Of a DNA stretch of 64,000 nt, positions 42,309-54,091 are shown piece after piece. Numbering within the stretch: position 1 is the stretch's first letter; each line of letters begins with the position of its first letter. The DNA lies in NCBI GenBank assembly GCA_032433595.1, contig JASWJB010000194.1, positions 1 to 64,000 of the forward strand, read 5' to 3'. This stretch comes from Conoideocrella luteorostrata. Lineage: Eukaryota > Ascomycota > Sordariomycetes > Hypocreales > Clavicipitaceae. The translations under genes were made by a program, and so were the position numbers. Under the pieces are notes generated by a model, which saw only the letters and a program-made list of their open reading frames with translations, was not told the DNA's origin and ran no database searches.

Positions 42309-44978
42309 TCACATACGACTGGCCATGGCTTTCTGTATGCTCGTCCAGTAAGCTTGGGGCCAGACACTGCCGCTTTCAGCTTCGGTGGGCATCCTTTCGC
42401 GGCATCTGGTGACAACGCTCTGGATGATTTTACCAAGCAGATCCTCGTCAATTGGGAGAGCTTTTTCGTTGAACTCTGCGGGGTATAAGAATGGGTCAGT
42501 GGCCTGGAGGAGCTCTTCGCAGGTAGGTCGCTTGAGGTGATTTCTATTTAGGCAACGCCTCATCGTTCGCAATAGTGAAGGAGGTACGGGTGCTCCTCCA
42601 ACAGCTCGGGAGGGAAACTCAATTGCGTGAGACCAGTTGATAATGGCTTGGCATCGGGTCATGTGGTTGGCAATATGACCGAAAGGCGGAACCCCATAGA
42701 CCATCTGGTAAAGAATACAGCCGAGAGACCAAATATCGCTAGGTTTACCCAGCTTCACAAGTTTAGGGAGACCAGGCATGCGTCCTCCGCGAGGGTTGTT
42801 GGCATCCATGAGAGACTCCGGGGACATGTAGTTTGGTGTGCCGATCTGAGTCTCGCGGTGCACATTGACAGTCTCGTCAGTTTGGATGGCATTGGCAATT
42901 CCAAAATCGATTAATTTTAAGCGTCCCTGAACAAGGACAAAGTTGGCGGGTTTCAGGTCGGAGTGAACAACATCAAATTGATGCACCGATTGCAGACACT
43001 CCAGCATTTCCTTCCAGTAGAAGCGCACGAACACCGGATCAAATCTGGCCGACTCTGGGTTTTGCCGAGAAGTAAGGAGTTTGTTCAAGTCGAGCTCACC
43101 CATCTCCATGAGCTATGTAACTTGTTAGTCTACTGCGAGCAAGGAACGCGACCACCATACTCGTATAAAACTTACCAGAGTAAGAACCTGTTTTTCCGAA
43201 TTCATCTCATGGTCGTACAAGTCAACAACGCGGTCGACCCCTTTCAGCTTTGCAAGAAGATCAATTTCGCCTCTGTAGCCTTTGATAGTACCCTCATCAG
43301 CGTTTTCAAGGGAAACTCTCTTCAGCGCAAACATCTTGCCATTTTCAGCGGTGACTCGATAGACTTTAGCGCTGCCGCCCCGACCAAGACACTCGAGCCT
43401 TGTGTAACATTTGCCATTCACTCGGAGAACATTTCGGCGCTGCTTAGCCTGTGTGGTTGTGGCAGCGCCAGCTGTGGATGTTGCCGCCTCCAAGACAGAC
43501 ATCTTCGGAGGTGGAGGAGGGGCAGCACGATGCGGTGTTATATTAACGATGGAAGCAAGCGGTTTTCGCTCTGGCGAAGCTGGTTTGGCGCTGTCAATAT
43601 CAACACTCAATGGTCGATTAATGGGCTTTTCTTGGTCCGCTGCGACCTTGAGTGGTCTCTTGAAGGTAATAGGGTACTCGTTCTCCTGATCATGGGTTGA
43701 CGGTATGTCAATTCGCTTGGGCAGCATCGCCTCCGGTACAGTAATGTGGTCATCACGCCGAGCTTCAAACTGCACCCCTCGAGAAGAGCGTCCAGAAGAG
43801 TTCAAGTCAGGAACTTCGATGCCGGACGCTTGTCTCCTATGACTGGCAGCCCTGGAAGCACTGCCACTAACAGGGCTACCCGAGTTGAACTGATTGGCTT
43901 CGTGATATATCGATGATTCCGGTACTTCCTCAGCTACTTGGCGCTCAGCTTCCTGGCCAGGCACCACTTGCTCCCCTTCTGCATTGGCTTCGCCGTCCTC
44001 CTCGCTTTGGCGTCGCCTGCCTCTCCTTGCAGGGCCACTCAGAAAGCTTCCAGACAATTTGCCGCCGCGCTTGATGCGCAATGAACTATGCGGATTCATG
44101 TCGTCGGGGCGGCTTCGGGTGGATGGATATCGTGAACCGCTGCCCTGGCTGCCAGGATTGCGCGCAACACTCTCAGGCGCTTCTGATTGATCATACTCTG
44201 CCTCCAGATGAGATCGATCTGCCATGGATCGATCAAAATTTGATCGGCCGGACGACGGACCAGACGAACCAATTCGGCTTCTATTGGCAGAGGACCCGGT
44301 GATAATGCGTACAACTCGCTCACCATGTGACGGCGTATTCACCTCCCTCTGCGGTTCAGCTTGCGAGACCGGCTCCTCCTCTGCCGGCTTTTCATGGTGA
44401 CCCGTCCGGCTAGGTGGTGGAGCGGAAGCTCGCTGCCCAGCCGACTGAGACGTTGATGTTGAGCGCCTCTTTCCTGGTCCCAATTGGCTCAGGCTATTAT
44501 GCGGATTACCGCCCAGACGTACAACCCGCTTCCTAACGGGGCTCGTCTCTTGATTTTGGCTTGCGTTGGCGGGCTTTGCACCTTTGTCATCGGCCGGTTG
44601 CAAACTTCCAGATCGTAAATGTCGTCGGTCCTGTGACGCAGCGCCGGCATTAAACGAACTGTTTAACGCACTGGTTCGCCTTGTAACAGGAGCCGAAGGA
44701 GCCTTCTCCACGGGTTCAGGAGCATCGTCTTGCAGCAGAGCCTTGGTGAGGGCAGAGAGCTTCATAGGCACAGGAATTTCGTCTTCCGAGCTATCATCGT
44801 GATACTGTTGCTGATGTGGCGATTGGTTGGCTGCTGCAATAACAGCTACATTCGCAACTGGTTGGCTCTCGACCCTGCTAGCCATTTGCCGCGATGGAAG
44901 GCCACGCAAAGCCCGGCGTTGTGAGGTTCTCCGAATAGGACCAACCGCGGCCATTGGTGTGGGTGACGCCGTCGCCAT
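42309..44978 (-). CDS. MPS1: Spindle checkpoint kinase MPS1 (TTK)
   Basis: Exons 43176-44978 and 42309-43112 give 868 residues. The first about 520 residues are Ser/Pro/Arg-rich and disordered. The kinase domain begins CYTRLECLGRGGSAKVYRVT (Gly loop), with ATP-binding K553 in FALKRV, catalytic D653 in HSDLKPANF, DFG at 670-672, and a GTPNYMSPE activation-loop end. The insert NNPRGGRMPGLPKLVKLGKP is typical of the TTK family. MPS1 phosphorylates Knl1/Spc105 to start the spindle assembly checkpoint and also serves spindle-pole duplication. The start is the ATG at 44978. The stop overlaps a GTGAGT, but no adequate acceptor follows, so I keep this end. Confidence 0.92.
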
Positions 44979-45868
44979 TGGCAAACGCGTAGTCGATGTA
45001 TATATGGGGGCTCTACTCTGTCGTCGCGCGAAACGTCGGGTGTTGAATGGTGAGAGGAAAAGGTAAGATTTTCAGGCAGATTTACGTGTTAGAAGATTTT
45101 CATGGCCCTAGTTGCATGTGCATCGCGAGCGGGGATTTTTTTTTGGGTTAAAAAAAAAGTTGATGCCGTCGCGCTGGTGTACTTGAATCGTCGAGGGCCA
45201 AAGGACGGACGGACGGCCTGGACTTTGGGATATTTTGGAGGAGCTGCGAAGCGGCCAATGAGAGCGCGACGGGTTGCTGTGGGCAACGCAGCCACTTGGT
45301 GGAGACCAGGCACCATGGGCCGGTGGAAGCGGGAAATGATGGACCAGACACCCATAGCATTGTCGTCTTAAATGAATGAAATGCTAACCACCTAGCGCAT
45401 GACTCTTTTACGTATTATTGCGTGGGACTTTGTTGCTTGGAGATGCCGCGTGATCGAGGTGTCCATACCATGTTGGGCCCGGTCTTCCGCACGTAGACTA
45501 CCACCAATGCCGACCGAACAACAGGGGCTGCTCACCGGATCCCTCATACAAAAACTTACAACATACTCCGTACTTACACTGTACTCCGTACTCCGTAGTT
45601 GAACGGACGTACTCCGTGCGGAGGAACTACGTGCTGCTCTCACTGCCACACGCCGTGCCGCAACCGCCCGCGTAGCTCCAAGCTCCACGGTTCCGCCATG
45701 AACTCCCCATGATGCACCGCCAGACACTTTCCACCCTGCAATAACCAGCGACGTCCTTCGTGAGTCCTATTTCCTTTCCACGACTCTCCCTTCCCTTTCC
45801 TTTCGTCCTCACCCCCTCCCCCCCCCCTGCACCCGTCCCTCTGTACAATCCCTCTGCATGCTTCCGTA
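44979..45868. other. Bidirectional promoter region, MPS1 / PER1
   Basis: An 890-bp spacer between divergent starts, with three TACTCCGTA copies in 34 bp and a C-rich tract just before PER1. A 75-codon ORF pair at 45089-45371 lacks family features. Confidence 0.55.
45564..45597. repeat. Cluster of three TACTCCGTA 9-mers
   Basis: Copies at 45564-45572, 45582-45590 and 45589-45597 (the last two overlap by two bases), with a near copy at 45609-45617. Other exact copies in either orientation are at 2001, 10859, 13740, 19178, 29740, 55819, 55912, 57929 and 58991; all lie between genes. Confidence 0.85.
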
Positions 45869-47216
45869 ATGGCCTCGCACAGAGGGACGGTCTGGGGCGT
45901 CCTTCTCACCCTGAGCCTCATCTTGGGGCTGTTATGCGCCGCGGCCCAAGCCTCCGCGGGAGATCGGCTGCCCACGTTTCGAGAATGTCTCGAGGTAAGT
46001 GTGTTTGCAACGAAGGAAACACAAGGATTGTCGTCGGCCTCTCCCACCTTCTGTCTGCTTGTCTTTTGAACTAATCTGATTTCCCTGATTCGCAGGTCTG
46101 CAAAGCCGAGAACTGTGGTCCGGGAAAGACACACACCCCAATCCGTACGTTGCACCCCCCCATCCCTCCAGATAGCATGTTCCGCGCAATCGATCAGATG
46201 AATATGCATGCGAACCCGAAATGCGACATGCGAAATTCGAATCTCGAATCACGTATCACGAAATCACGAAATCACGAAATGCTAAATAGTATCTGAGCAG
46301 CGCTCCTGCGACGCCTCCTCCTCTGGAACTGCGCCTCCGAATGCGACTACACCTGCCAGCACATCATCACCACTCAACGCATCGCCTCCGCCCTCCCCGT
46401 GGTGCAGTTCCACGGCAAATGGCCGTTTTACCGCTTCCTCGGCATGCAGGAGCCCTTCAGTGTGCTCTTCTCGCTCGGCAACCTCTACGCCCACTACCGC
46501 GGCCTCCGGAAGATCCGAGCCCACATCCCCCTCGATTACAGCCTGCGGCCGTTCTACGTCGTCCTCGCTCACGTCGGCATCGCCAGCTGGGTCTTCAGCG
46601 CCATCTTCCACACACGCGACTTCCAAGTCACTGAGGAGCTGGACTATTTCGCCGCCGGCGCCAACGTCCTCTACGGGATGTACTACACGGCCATTCGAAT
46701 TTTCCGACTGGATCGACCGAGTCCTCGGCGCAGAAGTGTGCTCCGGGCATGGACGCTGCTGTGCATAGTGCTCTATTTGTGTCATGTGGCGTATATGAAG
46801 GGCGTGCGGTGGGACTACACGTACAACATGGCTGCAAATATTGTTGCGGGCATAGTGCAAAACATTCTGTGGAGTTGGTTTAGTATCACGAGTTATCAGA
46901 AATCGGGGAGTTTGTGGTCCATCGTGCCGGGTGTGGTGGTGGCGTGGGTGATGGTGGCTATGAGTATGGAGCTGTTCGACTTCCCGCCTTGGCTGGGATG
47001 TATCGATGCTCATAGTTTGTGGCATTTTTTGACCATTGGCCCTACTGTGTTGATGTATAAGTATGTCGGTCTAGATCCCCTCCTCTTTCTCCTCCTCCTC
47101 GCCATCAAGTTTTTCCGTTTTATATGGCTGTCTTTGGTAGCTGACACTGTCATCACAGTTTCTTGCTCAAGGATGCACAAGACGACATTGCCGGAAAGGA
47201 AAGGTACAAGTCATAA
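45869..47216 (+). CDS. PER1: PER1, GPI-anchor lipid remodelling enzyme
   Basis: Exons 45869-45994, 46096-46144, 46301-47060 and 47159-47216 give 330 residues. An N-terminal signal peptide (VWGVLLTLSLILGLLCAAA) precedes a Cys-rich luminal segment (FRECLE|VCKAENCG, WNCASECDYTCQHI). The body has the family's membrane segments and motifs: VQFHGKWPFYRFLGMQEPFS, WVFSAIFHTRDF, DYFAAGANVLYGMY and IDAHSLWHFLTIGPT, whose histidines are conserved. The short last exon encodes NFLLKDAQDDIAGKERYKS. PER1 (PGAP3 in animals) removes the unsaturated sn-2 acyl chain of GPI anchors in the ER so that GPI proteins can be remodelled and sorted. All exon phases close exactly. Confidence 0.95.
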
Positions 47217-48026
47217 GCGATAGCTGCAGCAAGAGATGGAGGCAAATTGCTCAAGGTAACCGGTGAGTTATCACGCAATAGTGGTTCGGAGCCGGCAACG
47301 GCAATAAAGACAGTTAATTGTTCACTATAGAATGGCGGACCAGTGAAGTGAAACCAGCATTGCATGTGAGACCGCGTAAATGCATATTGTATTGCAATAG
47401 TACAGTCCAACGCGGTCTATCCAGCATCCAGACTTTAATCACCCATTAATTCATCAAGAGTCCAAGATCGATCATGGGCTTAGCGCTGACCATGGCAATC
47501 GTCGAGCGGGCAACGAGAACAAATAGCACACTGGCATTGCTTACGCGCATCAACTATAGGCATTCCAGGGGAGGCCAGTGACCGTATCGGTACAAAGAGT
47601 CGCCACTAAACTCCATGAACTTATCAAAATATACACACAATCAAGTATCCAACGAAGTTTTCCAGACCAAATTCAGACATCGCGTTCATAAAACAATAAA
47701 ACTAAAAGCCACAGATCCTGTATTTCTAATTGGTGTAGATGCCATTCCCAGTATTCTTCAATTCGTAGAATATAGGAAAGGGGTATCGTGCGTATCATCA
47801 TGCCCATGCTTTCATATATCGAGGCACATACAGACATGATGTCAGTCGTCTTTTCTTTTCTTTTTTTTTTTTTTGGACTTCGCAGTCCATAAATCAGCAG
47901 ACGAGTCCCTGCCTCGATTACACATTATGAGTGTATTGATTCAATTTTTCATTCATGACCAATCACGCAATTGTCAGACTTGAAATGCACCCTTGTTTCG
48001 CTGAGTGTGTGTATGTTTCGAAGGAC
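47217..48026. other. 3' intergenic region, PER1 / bHLH gene
   Basis: Between convergent genes; a T16 run near 47860-47873. No gene supported. Confidence 0.5.
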
Positions 48027-49465
48027 TCAAGTACTGAGCAGGTCGCGAACCGACAAACCACGACCGTTCAAGCTCGCGTTTGTGCCTCTTCTATCGTTAT
48101 TCAGCATCAGAAGGGCCGCTGTGGCCTCTTGGTCAAGATCGGATTGTGGATGCAGCGCAGGACTTGTGAGTGCTGACCCCGACGCACTGCTCTGTGCATA
48201 GATGCCATGACGCTGGGGCCCAAAGGCAGGTGAAGCCCCGGCCGATATGCTGAAGCTATAGTGGCGCTGGTCGGTAGACACGGAAGAGTACGACTGTTGT
48301 CGGTGGCGTACATCTTCCGCCTGCAAACTCGGAGAGATGGACGGCCGTTGAGAGCGGTCCGGCTGCTCGGTAAAGAGAGGTGACGCGGTATCAGAGTCGG
48401 ACATCTCCACATCTCCGGCTGGGTCCGCGTGGAATGTGGGATGAAAGTCCCGGATTGAAGGCAAGGAATTATGCGCCGCTTCGTCCCGGCTGTGATCTTC
48501 GCCGCGCTGAGCCTGAAGCTTGGAAACGCAATCCTCGAGGTATCGAACATAGTCGATTGATGCCTACGGGCAGAAAACACAGAGTTAGCAAAGACGAAGT
48601 GATTTGCAGTGCGAAAAGCGCCTCAAGCGTCCCCGTCGGTACGGAATACTCCTAGTGTGATGCGAGATAGTTACGGACAAGGGCAATCAATGACAATGTG
48701 GGGACAACGACGATAAGCATTAAACGTCTGGGGTATAAATGTGTTGAGCCCGATGGGAAAGTTCAAGACGGAGAAGCCACTGACCTGAAGAATAGCGAGC
48801 TTGTGCATTTCACCAGTGCAGGCAGGAATCATGCTCTTGAGGACAGCAAATTCCTCATTCATCTTGCTGCGCCGCCTTCTTTCAATGAGACTGTGAGCCG
48901 TTTTCCGGGCAATCTTGCGTCCGGCGGCGCTGGTGGCGCTGGGTTGCTTCTTCTTTCCTTGGGATCCGCTCGCATCGGCGGCATTGTTGTTGTTGTTGTT
49001 GTTCCTGCTAGCTGCCGTCTTTACCGCACTGGTCGACCCTTTGCTCTGTTGGCCCGTCTTGACCGAATCTTTGGCCGGCCAGGGCTCAGCCGAGTCTTCC
49101 TGTGTCCGAGGCTTCATTTGGATGATTTTTCTTGATCTGGTAGGAGGAGGGGGGAGAGCAAAGGACGTGCTTTCTTTACCGTTATCTTTGGCGGCGGATG
49201 ATCGGCGGCGTGATTTGACCGTCTCAGCCGCTTGCAACGGATACACGGCTCGTGGGGATGATGAGGCTGTTAGCGTGGGCGGATAAGATGCCGTCTGAGA
49301 GGGCGAGGTGTGCTTTGAATCCGTGGGTGAGATGCGTGACGCATCATGAATTGCAGGCGGCGGAAGCTCAAAGGCAACATGTGTAGACGAGAGGTGCTGG
49401 GCGCCGTCCTTGGCCTTAATGTCGGAGGACGAGCCGGGGGTTGGTGGAAGGCCCGGTCGAGGCAT
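48027..49465 (-). CDS. bHLH transcription factor (Esc1-like)
   Basis: Exons 48785-49465 and 48027-48563 give 405 residues. The basic region and helix 1 are RKTAHSLIERRRRSKMNEEF (from residue 187), the loop and helix 2 AVLKSMIPACTGEMHKLAIL, and helix 2 continues across the splice as QASIDYVRYLEDCVSKLQAQ. The His-Glu-Arg pattern (H-S-L-I-E-R-R-R-R) predicts E-box (CANNTG, CACGTG-type) binding. Flanking parts are Ser/Pro-rich, with an Asn run (NNNNNNN). The sequence matches the fungal bHLH group that includes S. pombe Esc1, where members act in differentiation; the exact orthologue is uncertain. A direct 11-bp tandem repeat lies about 80 bp upstream. Confidence 0.85.
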
Positions 49466-49547
49466 TGAGTGATAAGGCGAGTCGCGTGAGCTTCAAGCAG
49501 GGCTATGAGCTGCAACTACCGAGTACGGTATTGATTGATAGGGCCTA

Positions 49548-49602
49548 GATAGCACCTGGATAGCACCTGGATAGCACTTGAATAACACCTGGATAACACC
49601 TG
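49548..49602. repeat. Five tandem copies of an 11-bp unit
   Basis: The unit GATAGCACCTG recurs at 49548, 49559, 49570 (one change), 49581 (two changes) and 49592 (one change). It lies about 80-140 bp upstream of the bHLH start codon and may be in its promoter or 5' UTR. Confidence 0.92.
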
Positions 49603-49816
49603 GATAGTCAAGTAACCCCTGGCATGGAGTGTTACTCTGAGCCGCACAGATCAGGGATGCCGGTCGGACAGGTCCCGAGCAGAGATACGTCTCGTGCTTA
49701 CGCGGACGGTTTTGGGGTGCACAAATGCAAGCAGAGGGGCCAACTCAAGTCAACAAGGTAGGTTCTGTCTCTTGCACGAGGAAAACAATGCAAAAGGACG
49801 GGGCAACAGTAAAGGG

Positions 49817-49868
49817 CGTTGGTTGTGGTGTTGGTTGTGGTGTTGGTTGAGGTGCTGGTATGGTGGTG
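49817..49868. repeat. Imperfect G/T-rich 12-bp tandem repeat
   Basis: GTTGGTTGTGGT-type units repeat about four times with drift to GAGGTGCTGG. It lies in the region upstream of the bHLH gene. Confidence 0.8.
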
Positions 49869-50590
49869 TCGTGTGATTGATTGATTGACGGTCCAAGCTT
49901 CTGACAGTTGAGTCTGTGCAATTAATTCGTCACCAGATAGCCAAGCAAGTGATCGAGCAGTTATGCAAAACGATTTCTGTATGGGAAGTTCGGAAGCTTC
50001 GCCGCAAAATTCCGCTTTGACTTCTTGCCGAAGCGTGTAAGTGATACAACAAATCCGTAGTTTCGGATGCGGAAACGGAAGGTTATCTTGTCTTTGTGGA
50101 GGTCGCTATTCTCGAGTCAAGGAATGCTTGGTGCGATGTTTCGACTTCGATTGGCGACTTTGAAGTCTCCGATTTCCGATCTTTGGGGTCCGACGTCTCC
50201 GCTGGAATTATACCTTCTCAAGGATACAAATCAGACAGATGGCTCCTGCATGAATCGGTTGGGGGTGATTCGGAGGCCGGGTAATGGGTACATACAAGAC
50301 ATGCACTGTCCCAGACTACATGTGTAAAATAAGTGAATGCGAACCAGGCCAAGTCTCACGAGATGGAGCGACTGAGTCGGCCAGGAAGACGGCGAGAATA
50401 AGTGACGCAGTACGGCACACTATAGACCCCGTGCTGAGCCCGCAAACCTGATGCAGAACGGGACGAAGACTGGAGCAAGGTCGGTCCAAGTATAGATATG
50501 AGAGGCAATAATGGATGAAATAAGTTGTAAGGAAGGAGAGGATAGCAGGCACGGAATAAGAAGGAGAAAGCAATGCAAGAGTCTAGTTTG

Positions 50591-50622
50591 GAAGCACACA
50601 CACACACGCATGCACACACACA
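50591..50622. repeat. CA dinucleotide microsatellite
   Basis: CACACACACACA followed by GCATG and another CACACACACA; an imperfect (CA)n tract in gene-poor DNA. Confidence 0.85.
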
Positions 50623-53600
50623 TGGGCTCATCCAATACGTCTATCGGCCTCCCCATGAGCCTCCCCCGGAGCCTCCCCCGGAAAAGGGACTCGTCGAGAA
50701 CACTTACAAACCAGTCGACTTGCTAGCTATTGAAAGTAGACGTAGTAAGACACAGGAAAGGGCCCATCTTGTCCCCCGTTTTCTTCGATGCCCGGCGACA
50801 CCAGGCCCGCCACCCCGTGGGCATGTCCGGGAGGCCACGAACCAGCCAAAGTCCCAAAAATGCCCGCGTTATGGAGCAGACCACTTTAGATGATGGCAAG
50901 CGCCGTCACCAAGTGTTCGCAGTTCTCCCACGAGGGCGAGCCATGGCCGCCCACGGGGGATCTTCCACGATGGCCATTGACCAAGCATCATCGAGAAAAT
51001 GGTCGCGTGCTCGCCGAGCTTGGAAATGTGAGCCAGCCAATCAGAGGGCTGCAATGGGCCATGTGTTTTCCAAATCAGTTGAGAAAGGCGAGACGGCCTG
51101 GGTGGATTTGGCTTGGCTGCTTGGCAAAGTCGAGCGGGCGGCGTGGCTTGGGCTGGGACTAGGTTTGGAGAGGGCAGGGGTCCCGGCGCCGGTGCAGTCG
51201 CAGATTGCGCTTTGCAGATTGGAACAAGTCAAGACTTACCTCGTCGGCAATGTCTGTTTGATGATTAGAGGCGCCTGGATGCTCGTGGCCGGTTGATGCG
51301 GCTCACGCTACCTTGGTCGAATGCCACGGTAGTGCAGAGAGCATGGAATGGCAAGCTGGCCAACCACTGCGCGCTCAATGTCGTGTGAGGTCTTGTCCAG
51401 CGAGCACGTGCTCATCAGGAGCAGCACCAAAGGTCTGCTTTCCCAACGACCAATGCGGCCGTTTTCGATCGGTACGTACGGTTCCGAAACTACATATCAT
51501 TTCGCCCCCGAGATCCGGCATGCTATACAGCATGCGATCAGCCTGTCCTAGGTGATTTCCCTCCTCTCCCCCAAAAGCCTACTACGCTCGCCGTGTCTGG
51601 CTGGGAAAGGTGGCGATTGTGTCTGTACGAATGGGCGCCACGGTTTCACCTGCCCGGGCATGAGATCGGATCTCGGTGGAGTAAACTTTATCACGCTGCG
51701 AATATGTTTATTGTGCAAGGTCCAAAGCCAAGATATTGTTAGTGGAGCACCTTACTTGCAAGGGTAGCCTTGGACATCTGGCTGTGTGCATAAGACCAAC
51801 AATTATAACGCAGCCATCACGACTGTCTATTCCATCGTCTGCTTCGTACAGGTTCCTTCTATCCAGAAGAAGCATAATATAGAAGAGATTGCTAGGAAAG
51901 CAATCGGTTCATCCAGCCCGAACCAAGCTGACCAGCTAAGACTTGGAGAGACGTGTGTCCGACTCACATGTGCACCTCAAAACTGCAATATACCACCTCC
52001 ATTCTGCCTCAAGAATCTTATGTGAAACGCACTCACGAGCTGAACCAGAGCCATTATCTTCTTCGGTGCTCAAATTGCCTTTATCGGACGGCTTATCACC
52101 GCTGTACGGGTATGGCTGCTCGGATTTGTACTCCGCTCGGTCACCTGGAGTTCCGTATTAAGTAAAACAGACATCAGTATCAAGATCATCATGGTATGAG
52201 GAACGTGCACCACCACTATGAACCTTTATTTTTTCTTGGACTTGGTGCCTCAATTTTCCAGAAGCAACTGTAGACGTGTAATAGCAACGGAAGAACTTGG
52301 CCATCTTCCGTCATTGCTTTCTAGAGCAGGTAAATTCTGCGTGTGGTCATTCAAGATATCCCGGGCATTAACCATACACAAGCTAAACCTGGTCGAGCTA
52401 AATATTTATTAAACACGCCCTTGTGTTAGTTTTGTGAATGCCTCGGTAGCCATCACGCTGTATTCTTTCTAGCCTGTATAGTGCGTCGCCATTTGCGTTG
52501 CGGCTTCGCTTCCGATGCTGATGCCACTCCCTGTAAGTCGCGCAGCTGCGATCAGTGATGTCTCATGATTCAACTCAGTTACAAGTCGCTATTAAAAGGT
52601 ATTTACAAGGCTAGAATGGGGTTTTCGTTCATTGGGTCACAAGCCAGACGGTCCTCGAGTGTTTAGGATAAAGGACCGCTCAATCTCTCATAATAATAAC
52701 CAATAACCATATTTATCGCTATTACCTCTCCACGGCAGATAATCTCGCGCATCTGTGGCTGATTGGTGATTGATTCGTTCTGGTTCCCAGAGTAGCGCGA
52801 TTGTAAAGCGAAGGTAAGGAGACGCGATTGAACCATCAATGCTATCCCAGATAACTTGGAATGGAAGAATAGTTGTCACGGCAGAAAGCGGTGCTGAATA
52901 TATGCTTAGAACCACTCGTAGCATCAGTACTCTAGGACTGGCATAGTCCAATGCCGGACGAGAATCGCTGGAACTGAACCGATGGTTGCGATGCTCTCAA
53001 AAGACCATGTCAGAGGCCGCGAAGAGGACCAGTTCTAGAGATTGGGGTCCCCTGCTAGGTTATCAAGGCGTCGCTTGCACCTCAACAGTGATAATCAGTT
53101 CTTGGCCATAGCAATAGACCAACCACGAAGGTGAGTTTGTTAGTTGCCGCTCGACTATGAACCAGCTCGTGCCAGAGCATCGCCACTTTTACCGCGAGCA
53201 ACTTCCATGTAAGTCAACAATACCGGCCGCGGACTGACTAGTATAACTCGCCCAACGTCCTAGGGCTTTGATGACAGAAACTCGTCACTAGCACTAGATG
53301 GGAGAGCGATGTCTTTAGGGTGTGATAAGAATACTGTTGCCTTAGATAAAGCCCTTGCAAGGGTTGAATAGGGAACTCTACATATCCGCAAATGCAATAA
53401 CGTTGCCAACTATAGATAGTGCTATTGTGGCGTCTAATTCCCTATGGACATGCATGAGTCATCTCCACGTTTACGTACTGATCCTCAACCCATAACTCTG
53501 TCCCTACGTGTCGTAACGTCTTTACTAGATGTTCCCGCAATATCCCGGCCACTGCGTATATTGAGACCAGCCTTTTTGCTTGTGCCACAGTGCTGTCTTT

Positions 53601-54091
53601 TTGGTCAATTGCGCTTTTTTCAACTGCTGCTTTGCCGTACACATCGCTGACCCTGCCTGCCAGCCGACTTTGTATTATTGATCATCAACAGCAAATATGA
53701 GCTCATATAAGGGTCATAACTGAACATGAAAAGTGGCCACTTCCTACACCGCCATTTTTTGTATGACAACGAGCTTGGAAGCAATCTAGATCTCTGGCTT
53801 TGTTTCTTCCCATGCTCGTAGGCGGCGTTCGTCCAACCAGAATAACTTATGCCTCTGAGGCAAACGAGCGGTATTTTTTTGTCTTTGTGTGCAGTACTTG
53901 TCTCTAACAAACCGCCGCAGGTTTGCAGCTCTTGTCCTCTCGTCCTCTCGTCCTCTCGCCAGTCAATGCTCCCACGTCGAACATGTACTTGTTGCCGGCG
54001 GTCTCAAGTCCGGAATTAATGAGACTTTGCCCCAGCAGTAGCCGGAGCCGTAGCCGTGTCGCGCGAAAATGCGCATTGCTGTTCGGAATGC

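Larger units (their letters stand above)
49466..54091. other. 4.6-kb gene-poor region
   Basis: It contains the bHLH promoter with two tandem repeats, a CA-repeat near 50591-50622 and numerous short unrelated ORFs. None shows a domain, and overlapping ORFs on both strands at 50730-51296 are GC-skew artefacts in my judgement. The stretch 51300-53900 has more AT and more stops, which suits decayed sequence, but I cannot name its origin. Confidence 0.45.

Noticed and set aside
42263..42310. Extra 3' exon of MPS1 using the GTGAGT that overlaps the stop codon
   Set aside because: Any acceptor nearby would make an intron under about 45 nt without a good branch site, and the added tail has no family support.
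50730..51296. 188-codon plus-strand ORF with overlapping ORFs on both strands
   Set aside because: No domain, low-complexity composition and simultaneous openness in several frames indicate GC-driven chance ORFs.
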